Shown here: positions 1-10,700 of the stretch, piece by piece
Position numbering within the stretch: position 1 is the stretch's first letter
How the letters are laid out: each line of letters begins with the position of its first letter
Source of the DNA: Lumbricus rubellus
Taxonomy: Eukaryota > Annelida > Clitellata > Crassiclitellata > Lumbricidae
Assembly: GCA_945859605.1 (NCBI GenBank)
Contig: OX243811.1
Coordinates: forward strand, 68,254,427 to 68,318,426
Direction: 5' to 3'
DNA length: 64,000 nucleotides
The notes under the pieces: model-generated
Seen by the model: only the letters and a program-made list of their open reading frames with translations
Databases searched by the model: none
Told to the model about the DNA's origin: nothing
Position numbers and translations under genes: made by a program

Positions 1-375
1 ACTCAGTTACAACCACAAATTGTGGGGCCGTGCCTCTGTCCACACCCTCTCCCCCCAAAGTCTCCCCCGTTGGTTGAAGGACAATTGCTCTATTGGTTTG
101 CGTAATATTATTTTGTATGCTTTGCGTTTAAACACAATTCGGTGCGCGGTTTCAGGAATGAACAGTCATGAAAGATTTAATTACCAGCTACATTTGAGGT
201 CCCTTGCAGACTTGAGATCAGACACGTAGGCCTACCAAAGAAATCTGGGACACCACACAGGCTTTGATGTATGACGTTCATGTATTTCAATCTGTTTTAT
301 TTATATTTGGACTAAATTGAGACTCAAATAAATGCGCCGGTTTAAGAAATATACAGTCACAAATAGGCATAATGA
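1..375. other. no gene or clear repeat recognised
   Basis: Lies within the presumed second intron of the MIB2-like gene. No splice-flanked coding stretch for the second MIB/HERC2 domain is seen on the minus strand. Confidence 0.4.
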
Positions 376-450
376 CCAACTAAATTTGGGGGCCCCTTCA
401 GACTCGAGGCCCCCCGGCCGGGGGGCACGGGGGTGCTAGCGCCGGCACTG
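376..450 (-). mobile_element. hAT-like terminal fragment
   Basis: Read on the minus strand from 450 it starts CAGTGCCGGCGCTAGC and runs into G/C-rich tracts, as many hAT termini do. The partner end is not seen; it may lie left of the window. Tentative. Confidence 0.35.
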
Positions 451-1956
451 GATGGCTGCAGCCTGTTAAATAAGAAAAGACTTAAAAGCAAAGATTTCTT
501 CCAATTTAAAGACGAATAGTTTAGGGTCGATTTAAATGAATTGTTTGACATCTCACCACAAAATGCGATGACTTCGATGACAAATAAAGAGAACAATACA
601 TTCATTAAAAAAATACAGCCAATCAATCCTGCAAGTTCAAGCATACCAGAACTTGGTCTCAACGAAATCTTTAGCAAAAGTTTGAAAAATGCTAAGAAGG
701 TAAATAAGAAATGAGCATTTTTTCTAGAGACTTATAAGTGTAATTTTTTCAGTCTCACTCTGTGTATTATTAGCATCGTTAGCGCTTTATGTAAGGATAT
801 TTGTTAGAAGCCAAACAGTAATAGTAAAAAATTGTGTCAGTTTTCCACAGGTAGCAAGTGTCTCTAAATGCGGACACCCATACATTTTACCAGACTTTCT
901 CCAGTGTATTTTTAGCAATGACAAGTAATCTCTCATCAACAAATTCAGTTAGGATTGAGATAGAATAATTTTATTATTGTTCTAAAGAGGATGTTTTTCT
1001 CTCAAAAGTGGTCCATTATACTGAAAAAGTTAAAAACAACAATTTAAAACAGGTTTTTTGCAAATGAGTCACATACAGTCAAATTTGTCCTCAATTTTTC
1101 ATGCAGGCTTGTTTACATTTGTAACAATAGCGGCACTGTGGAGCAATGCATTTCCAACTCCTTTTCGACCCCCCTCATACTCTCATCATTTAAAAAGCTA
1201 AGTCAGAGGATTTAGAATCAGTGTGACTAAGAGCCCATCCATACATTACATAGGCAAAAATGATATTGTCTACCCCTACCCCGTTGCAACTCGTACATTT
1301 TGTGGACCCTTAAGCGTATGCACAAATAAGCTCTAGCCCACCACTAACTAATAAAAGCTAATTAACAAACGTCATAATTTATTTAATGGTGAGCTACGAT
1401 TTATTAATGTTAAACATCATATTTTCCAGCTAAAATTTGTTAACTGTTATGGTTTACTGTTTAGATCTGAAAAGAATTTAATTCTAATGTTTACAATCAA
1501 AAGCCACCGACAACTACAGGGTAATACAGAGTAATAAATAGGCTAATGTGGACGTCATAATTAGACATTTATTTTGCGTACATACAATAGGTCAAGAACC
1601 CACTTCTCTGCCATACGCGCCAGTTGGCAAATCGCTTAAACCTGTGACCCCTTCCCTTCCTGCATGCGTAATATATGGACAGCCCCTAACTTAGGAAAAT
1701 TGCCAGACCAGTTGTTTGTACTTACCATCCTGATTGCCCCAATCCCAGTCAGGCCCTCTTACGACTATAGCACCAGAAAAAATCCCTTTGGCCTCCAGTC
1801 GTGTGGCACTGGATCTCTTTGATACCTTAACACTAATAAATCAGAATGAAAAACAATCATTCCACTTAGAAAACAATCACAAAATGAAACTGCTTTTAAA
1901 AATTCAGCCATTTTAGTTCTTCTAGTCACAGCATTTGGTCTTGGGGAACATGGTGG
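451..1956. other. AT-rich intronic DNA, nothing recognised
   Basis: No reading frame with protein-like composition, no inverted repeat and no known repeat end was found. Part of the MIB2-like intron 2 region. Confidence 0.4.
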
Positions 1957-2110
1957 GGTTAGGTGGCCGTTTGGTAAAAGCGCTGAGCCTGTAATTGAGA
2001 GATTACTAGTTCAAGCCTTCACTTCAGCGGTTAATTGCTCAGCTGGGACCTTGAGCAAGTGCTTCGCTCACAGTAATGCTCCGTGTCATCGCTATTCTGT
2101 TGTATGACTG
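1957..2110 (+). mobile_element. tRNA-derived SINE with V-like domain (partial)
   Basis: GGTGGCCGTTTGGTAAAAGC resembles a tRNA A box and TAGTTCAAGCC a B box. After it comes GACCTTGAGCAAGTGCTTCGC, the same block as in the SINE at 38409, and close to the V domain of vertebrate and invertebrate SINEs as I recall it. The 3' end is unclear. Confidence 0.45.
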
Positions 2111-3158
2111 ACACTGTGCACTTCTGAACTTATGAAGGTGGGCAATATTATCAATACACAGTTGGATTATTGCATAGGCCCTCCAGAAATTTTTCTTGCT
2201 CTGCAATTTCGCCCCAAAATCCAAGTATCTTACAACAATGTACAAATTGACAATGTGCGCAATTATCATGCAAAATCCACCGAAATCCCACCATTGCTTT
2301 CAGAATTGGGCTTTGATTAGCTTCGAAATCACTGCGGTGCATGATAATTCAACATAGCAACAACACTATTGGACGATAATTAAAAATATCTACCACAGAA
2401 TGAGATGATGGCATTGAAATTATAGAGGAATTCGTAGTTAAGGACACTGTTTTTGTTAGTAATGCACAAACTCAAAGTATCAAAAATTCTAGAACTTCGC
2501 AGCCACACAATAAAATGTGCTAGATGAAGTCTCTCAAAGCGGTCACACAGGGGCGTTGCGTAGTCTGCCGGCTTGTGATGGAACAAATGAATTCAGCCTA
2601 TATATGCAATCGGCGTGCATATGAAGACAGGGGGGACAACTATTCAGCACATAAAGTAACTTGGTGAAATAATATAGGCATCATGAAATTGTATTTGTAA
2701 TAAGCGTAGATTTCAGTGGGCACAGATTCTTGCAAAATAAAAAAAAACAATTGCCTGAAGGCTGAATATATTAATCTCATGGTTTTAGAAACCTTATAAC
2801 TGCATTTTTTGCTTGATTGTCTAATTTCCAGGATGCACCAAATAACAAAAAAACACTGTTAGATACTTTGGTACGCTCATTCATGCAAACATTAATGCAT
2901 TATATAATTTTTTAACTTGCACGGTTAGCAAGTTGTTGCAGGCCACCAATTAAAACTGATTTCCCCACAGCAGTACCTGTGCTGGCAAAAAACTCTTGGC
3001 AAAAATATAAACCATAAATTCTTGTGTCAACTGGTAAAATTTATAATCTTCACACAAGTTCACAGTTACCTTCATTTTCGATTTATCTGGCATGATTGAT
3101 TCAAATATACAATTATTTTAATCATTCAATACAAATACACACATAATATATATAATTA

Positions 3159-3165
<7 letters not shown>
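2111..3165. other. AT-rich intronic DNA, nothing recognised
   Basis: No exon, repeat end or RNA gene seen. It ends in the AT/AAT microsatellite that tails the LINE fragment beginning near 3191. Confidence 0.4.
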
Positions 3166-3190
<25 letters not shown>

Positions 3191-3640
3191 GACGATTTAT
3201 ATAGCGCCGTAGCTCAACCGAGGCCGAAGGAAAGGGCGCTGTACACGGGATAACATGTTACTGTCAATAAATAAACGATTGTTTGAATAGGTAAGTTTTG
3301 AGACTGGATTTAAATGTCTCCAGAGATGGTGCCATCTTCACGTGGGCAGGAAGACTGTTCCATGCAGTTGGTCCCGACACAGAGAACGAGCTTTCACCAA
3401 ACCTCGTGGTTGACCGTGGTACATGCAGCAGGCCCCTCGCCGACGATCTTAACCTATTGTCTGTGATTGGAATGCAGAAATCCGCGATGTATTCAGGCAT
3501 GAGGTTGTGTAATGCCTTGTATGTAATTAGGCAGAGCTTGTATTGAATACGCTGGGGGACACGTAGCCAGTGCAGGTTGTCACGCAGCAGGTCAGTCAAA
3601 TGATCGGATGGTGTGCGACCGTATATAATATACACTTACA
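3166..3640 (-). mobile_element. 5'-truncated CR1/L2-like LINE 3' end
   Basis: Minus-strand codons 3635-3264 encode the C-terminal tail of a reverse transcriptase ORF: HWLRVPQRIQYKLCLITYKAL, then PTAWNSLP and LKTYLFKQ, the usual ending of CR1/L2-type elements. The 3' UTR ends in GCGCTATATAAAT and an (ATT)n tail at 3166-3190. The catalytic part of the enzyme is absent. Confidence 0.85.
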
Positions 3641-3661
3641 TATATACATATAGATATATAA

Positions 3662-4066
3662 ACACTGTGTCCCAATAAATCGGGCACCATTTTTATAATG
3701 TGAATAAATCAGGTAAATCTTAATCGATTTTAAAAATTTCAAAACTGTTTTTATCCTGAGATAATTATCTTGCACTGATTCAAATATGAAGTTTTTGGCA
3801 TGAATATTGACGTCATAATTACGTCATTTGCATCAGAGAATTCAAATGTTAAGTACCGAACACACCATTTTTTTCCGACATTTTGGTTTCGATACGTAAA
3901 TTAACTACGTCATTATGACGTAATTTTTAGTGGGGTCCGTTCATAAATTACCAATGTGTAGATAATTATCTCAGGATAAAAAGTTTTGAAATTTTGAAAA
4001 TCGATTAAGATTTACCTGTTTTATTCACATTATAAAAAAGGTGCCCGATTTATTGGGACAAAGTGT
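3662..4066. mobile_element. Tc1/mariner-type MITE, 405 bp
   Basis: The two ends are inverted copies about 130 bp long: ACACTGTGTCCCAATAAATC at the left and its complement at the right, ending ...GGGACAAAGTGT. It is flanked by TA in AT-rich DNA. Tip and target fit Tc1/mariner. There is no coding capacity. Confidence 0.8.
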
Positions 4067-4581
4067 ATATACAATTTTATACCATAGACTGAATTAGATG
4101 GCACAATAGCTGATCTTTATAGACATCTTGATTTTCAAATGAGCAGCAAAGCGATAAAGAAATGCTAAATAAAGCAATAACCAAATCACAAAAAGCACCA
4201 GAATAAAAATTTAGCATGTTAAGAAACAAATTGCATTTATACATAACATTCAACGAAAAATGAGTCCCACAGTCGAACAGAAATGGAAGCAACACATTTT
4301 ACCCTAATTACGGCACATGTATAAATCTTGAGAAAAACCGAGTCATAGCAAAAATTAATGATAAAAGTAAGGACGTTTTGTTTTTGACAGTAATGCACAA
4401 ACTCAAATTAGTTTAGGCTTCATGACAAAAATACTGCAATGACATTTAAGATATTCAAAGTCACTATCAGCAGACATCAGCTGATATTAAGAGTAGCACT
4501 ACGACTGAATTAGATGGCAGTCAACATTCTCCAACCATCACACAATCTTTCCATGTAGCTTAACACACACACAAAGTTTAC
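4067..4581. other. intronic DNA downstream of MIB2-like exon 2
   Basis: No exon or repeat seen. GACTGAATTAGATGGCA occurs at about 4086 and again at about 4504. Confidence 0.35.
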
Positions 4582-4756
4582 CTAGCAGCTGTTGCCGTGT
4601 TGTCAAACCTATAGAACGCGTGACTGAGGTCGTGTTTTCCGCTCATGTAGCAAGAATTACAAAGATCGTAATCAGGACATCTACCGCATTTCCATCTTGT
4701 CCCAATAATTCCTTTCTGCTGACACGAGTCGCAGGCAACGTTTGGATGCTTCATAC
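4582..4756 (-). CDS. MIB2: MIB2-like exon 2: ZZ-type zinc finger
   Basis: The exon is 175 nt, entered after TTTAG and left at CTAG|GTAAAC, ending in phase 2. It encodes [12 protein letters not shown], then [15 protein letters not shown] and KHDLSHAF, which supply the Cys/His ligands of a ZZ domain at the spacing seen in mind bomb proteins. The next exon should encode the second MIB/HERC2 domain; nothing like it is present in 1-4581. Confidence 0.92.
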
Positions 4757-7700
4757 CTAAACCAAACAAATGTCAACAGATGAAACAATTGACCAAGTCA
4801 CTACAGACTCTGATTTGGTCCCTCAACAGTCAACAATGTGTGCAATGTATATGTCCAAGAATCCAGAATTTGCACCAAGCTTCTTCTCAAGAAAAGACAG
4901 AAGCTTCATACATCTGACACCAAAAGCAAAGTCTGTCAAAAGTTATTTCTTACATTTCAGTTCATGCTGACATTATTCAGTCAACAGAATGCCTCTCTCA
5001 CTCAAATGTTGTGTCATCTATCAACTCTTGAGGTACTCCTTCTTAACTACAAAAATCATTATTTCAACTTAAGCCAATACCACACTTCTATTTACGGCTA
5101 AACTTGATAGTTTCAATTTGTTGCAAAGTCCACAGACTGCAAGTTCTAGAAAGGTGCTGCATGAATAAGATCTACAGGGTGCGGCCAAAAAAAATACCCC
5201 TTTACGAAAATCGCGATTTCTCAAAAACCGCTGATCATTTTGTTATAAAACTTCACCAGTCTATTTGACACATATTTATCTACAACTTGGCTAAATTTAA
5301 TGAAATTTGAATCATGAACACCAAAATGGTGCAACCCTGAAGTGAAACAATGCAATTTTCGTTTCAACAGACATTTAGTGACAGCAATAAGTAACAAAGT
5401 AACGGCGCAAACAGAAATGTAACAAAGTTCAAGGTTACTTATTGTTCTTGACAAGATTAGGCCACACTGTTAAGTTTTGTGCAATGAATGTTCGAAGTGA
5501 ACACCGTTTGCTTTTACTCAAGCTTGCAGACGTTTTCGAAAGCCCAGAACAGACTTCTGAGTGGTCTCAAGTGGCAGGCCATTCCTAATGATTTGCAGCG
5601 TATTAATTTTTTCAGTTCAGAAATGTTCTTTGGCTTTGTGGTAAGTTTGTTGTACATTGTAAGTCTCAAGAATTGCACCCCAGACAGCATAGTCGAGTGC
5701 GTTCATATCTTGGGAATTTGGCGGCCACGAATCCTTGTCGATGAAGTCAAGACAGTGGCTTGTTAACCAATCTTGGGCCAGCTTGGCACCGTGAGCGGGC
5801 GCTCCATCTTGCTGAAAAGAGAACTGATTTCCCAAGACAGTGTGACAATCATCGACAAGCTTAGGCAAAAGATTCTCCACGTAGCATTGACTTTTGCCTT
5901 CTCGTCAATGAATTGTAAGCGTTCTTTACCCTCATAGCTGACACATGCAGAAACCATGATGTGGGGAGAGAACTTAGCTCTTTCGACCAACAGACGCTTG
6001 GATGGATATCGGCTTTTTACGTCTACGCACAGACACGATTGTTTTGATTATTAATTGGTGGATTGATGTAAAAGATCTTTTCATCGGTGAAGAACACGAT
6101 CCGCAAAGCGGAAATGACGTAATTATGGCACACCACAGGCTATTTTATGTAAAAATATGATTTCTTATTTCGTGAATGCCTTGTTCAGTTGAAAAAATGA
6201 AGTTCTTTCTTCTGCCTGATGTCTTGATCACAAAAATAAAGATACTGGCATAAAATTTTCAGAGAATGTGTAAAAATATGTTACGAATAAGAATAAAAAT
6301 ATTTGTAACAAAATATTCGGCGGTTTTTGAGAAATCGCAATTTTCGTAGGGGGGTATTTTTTTTGGCCGCACCCTGTATATAAAAAGATGAAGACACATG
6401 CAAGCATACTAGTGTCAACGTAAAAAAAATACATTTGGAGCAACTCCACTATGTCACCAAACTAAGGCATTTAGGCGTTAAAAAAAATTGTTGTGTTTCC
6501 GGTAACCCGACCGACCCATTTTTACGGCCGCGACCCAAATATTTTTTTCAAAAAATTTTATTAAAAGAAATTTTTTTTTCAAAAAGAAATTTTTTTTCAA
6601 ATTTTTTTTTTTTTTCAAAAAATATTTTTTTAACATTTGTATTGACATAAAATAAGAGACGTCAACAAAATGAAATTAATAGGACTGTTTCTAGAGCAGT
6701 TTTAGGTGCAGACAGTCGGGAAATAGGCAGTTTATACTTGCTTAGAACACGTACTTTGTTTCAAAAAAGACTAGTGAAGTATACTTTTTTGGATAGTCAC
6801 TGCATAAAAATATTTTACAAAATAAAAATATTTTCCGACCTACCTACCCAATTTTTTTAGCTATGTTACCGGAAACACAAGATTTTTTTTTTAGGCCTTA
6901 TGTAACAGATATACCTCTAATCTAATATTTCTTAAATTCTCAGACATGGTATCATTAATGCCTTAACGACAAATGAAGAATGCCATCACTCAACCATTCT
7001 GACTGTAAGATCAAAGAGATGGCAGATGTCAGTAACACAGAACAGCAATTGCATATCGTTCCATTTCCCCATTATGTAGGACTAGAACAAGAAAAGAGCT
7101 CAGTCCCTTAAGTGATCTCTGAGGCTACCATGGATTTATATGAAGTGTTAGCGACTTCATTTTCTTAGTCTCAGCACTGGTCAGGCCTTTCTATTGTCAT
7201 CTCATCTTCCAATTTACAATACAGTCAGAATTCTCATGATAGCAGAGTTGGTTAACGATGATGTGAAGCAGAAATCTACAACAAAATTTCTGCACTAGCT
7301 GGGATTTGAATCTTCAACATTTTTATTGACAGTCCAGCATGCTAATCAGCACACAACTGAGGGGTACAACACGAATTCCCAAAACCCGGATCCTTTAAAG
7401 GAATATCGGCTGGATCCCGATATTGATTTTCTAAGTGGTGTGACACTAAACTATGCTATCAGCAACATTGATAGACCCCATTTTCAGAATCATGACAAGG
7501 AAAACGTTCTTGGAAGCACACTAGTGATGAAACTAAGGCCAAAAAAATAATGTTGTGTTTCCCGTAACAGAGCCAAAAACAATTGGGTAGGTAGGTTGAA
7601 AAATATTTTCATTTTTTTAAATATTTTTATACAGTGACTACCCAAAAATTTGTGCACAAAGGTACACGCTGCAACAAAGTACGTGTTCTAAGCAAGTATA

Positions 7701-10700
7701 AACTGCCTATTTCCCCGACTGCCTGTACCTAAAACTGCTCTAAAAAACAATTCTATTAATTTCATTTTGTTGGCATCTTTTCTGGTAAGATAAAGTGGGA
7801 AGGGAAGGGGAAGATGAGTGCGAACAGAACATCACCACTAGGAGTCATTCCAGACTGGCCGAGCCAGTGAGTAGTTATACCTAGAGGTTGCTATTTATTT
7901 TCACCAGTCACCGTTAGAGGTGGCTCAAGTGAGAATGATAAGGCTAGAGGTTTCTCAAGACTGGCAGCAGGAAGTAGTTAGGCAGGTGTGAAACTCCGAT
8001 GCAGTGTCCACACTGTAGCCGGGAGCGCTTCTGAGTAGCTAGATTGAAGGGGCGCTATATAGAAATTGAGAGATCAAAAAAATAAAATGAAACATTCTAT
8101 TCACTTCAAAACTTCTTTTTGGCCATGTTGGAGTTGGGAGCCCCTCTGAGTAGTTTCCTTGAAGAGGTGCGCTATATAAATACTTGAATGAATGAATGTT
8201 AAATCCTTCACTTAAAGGGTGCTCGATTTAAAAGAGAACTGCTCAGTGAGCGGAAGAGATTAGAGCTAGTAGAAGAGAGCACTGTGAGCACAAGAAGACA
8301 CAGTAATCACAACAAAAGAGAGCAGAAAGAAGCAAAGAGCAAAGGAGGGCACAGTGATCACAAGAGAGCCTAATCAGCTTAGGAAGGCACAGTGAGCAAA
8401 AATGGACTGTCTTAGGATGGACAAACAGCTAGTTAAACTATAAACTTGCAGCAGGCTGTGTATTATGGTGGTCGTTAGAAATGAAAGTTGGAATCTACTA
8501 TTCTCCAAGTTTCCATTTGGTGCCATTCCCTCCAGAAACATCACACAAAAAGTTGCATTAGAAAATATTAATATTTAGGACTTGCACAACAACATCAAAG
8601 TTTTACCATGTATCAAAGAAGCGAAAACTTGAATTGGAAGCATAATAAACCATGAATCTTCAAATCAGAATTCCACACAATGCAACGATATTATTACATG
8701 CATGATTACCAATGATTACACTGTTTGGTGATTAAGATCGCAATTATTATTATTGCTGCTGAGGTACGTAACCAATGTCAATGTGACCTTGAAGGCTTTA
8801 CGGCACTCTCCTTTGTTCGTGTCGAGAACAAGTTGTGATGCTCTTCTACAACTTCTGATAGAAATTGTTTTTGTTTCTCATGCCTTGTACTTGAGGCATT
8901 GAAATGTTGAATAAGGTTGACACCACGCTTAACTAGATCACTGATAACCTTTATGGATCTGCAGCTTGTCGAGCTCTTCATGCAGTCTTCAAGATTTATC
9001 CGACCACTTGGATCGGTTCTAGGACAAAATGGTAGCGGACAAAATGGTACGGACAAAATGGTATGGACAAAACGGTATGGATAAATTGAAGCTGGATGAG
9101 GGTATTTTATTGCTGAAATTGAGGGTGGATGGCTTTTGGAGAGCTGAAATACAGCTCTAGTGAAGAAAAAACCTTGAGAAAAGGAAGCCGGATTGACGGA
9201 AGAAAATGCTTGAGAAATGGAAGCTGGATTGATGTCTTTGATTCATGTGTTTCATGATGTACCCAGCTTCCATTTCAGCCATGAGATTCCTTAAGCGAAC
9301 CTCCATTTGTAATGCATCTTTCATTAATCCAGCTTCTATTTCAGCTATGAAAATACCATGATACAGCTCCTATATCTAAAGCGCTATTTTCATCAATCCA
9401 GCTTCCATTTAATATATAAAAATATCCATGCAGATCCTTCATCCAGCTTCCATTTCACATGCGTCTTTTCATTAATCCAGCTTCGATTTCATATATAAAA
9501 CTTCACTAATTCAGCTTTCATTTCATCCATACCATTTTGTCCGTACCATTTTGTCCGTACCATTTTGTCCGCTACCATTTTGTCCGGCCACCCTTGGATC
9601 GTGTTCCAGGAGTGCATCGAGTAGCTTCAAGATTCAGAACAGGTCACGAGTTGAATTTATCACGAAATGATGTCGGCCTAGTATTTTTTGCCAATGGCTG
9701 GGAGAAGAGTTGTTGTATACATTTGGGGATCTCAGAACCTTCTTTGTCCATTAGAACTGATATGATCAACTTCTTCTCTTCCAATGACACGCCATTGTGA
9801 AAGAAACCCAAGCCTGCCAACAGCATGGATAAAAATAAGAGATTTCGACCAAAGGGTGTCACAGCGGCATCAGCAATAACTTTCTGTGGATATTATAGAG
9901 AGATGACACAGCACTGACAGCAGTACCAGATTGTTCCTAGGAGCAGTGGTTGCTGATGGCCCTGATGGGGTTTGAAACTAATGGTGGCCATGTACATGTA
10001 GATGCATGTCCCAACAGACTAATAAATATTTTTGGATGGTCCCACACATGTTCACCATAAGATGATGGACCCTATGACTACAATCGTTGCTGTAGCCTAG
10101 AGGGTACTCGTCTTGATATAGCAACATCTTCATGCAGTAAATTGCTCTCGTCATCCATTTAGGTTACTGTTATGGAGGGGTTTGCAGCCGATGTTAGCTT
10201 CTTTAAGCCTTGCCGGTCTGCAGCTTCCAAATATGCTCAGTCTCCTGAGTTGGAACTTTGTAAATGGTTTGGCTTTGACCAAAATGAGAAGAAGCAGCTT
10301 AGTAGTCTGAGTGATACTATTCTATTCTATTCTATTCTATTCTATTTTTGGATTTATAAAGCGCCTCTCACAGTACAACCTAATCAAAGGCGCTCCCAGT
10401 GCGAAGAACTCCTGGAAAAAGAAAAGTCTTAAGACATCTGGCAGAAAAAGTAAAACCTCCAGATAAAATCTTAGCACGAATAATAGTAGGAAGGCCATTC
10501 CACAGTAAAGGGCAGACAGAGGCAAAGGCGCGGTGTTGGGCTGTGGCAGTCCGAGATTGTGGAACAAGAAGATCATGACGGTCTAAAGAGCGGAGAGGAC
10601 GGCCAACGGTAGCTGAGAAAGGCTTCCTAATGAGATCACAAAGGTAGCGAGGCGCTAAACCCAAAAACATCTTATAGGTGAGAAAAAGAATTTTATATTG

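Noticed and set aside
9644..9862. MIB2-like exon in the intron at about 9.7 kb
   Set aside because: Exon 1 and the ZZ exon already join directly in phase and in family order; this frame has no mind bomb similarity.
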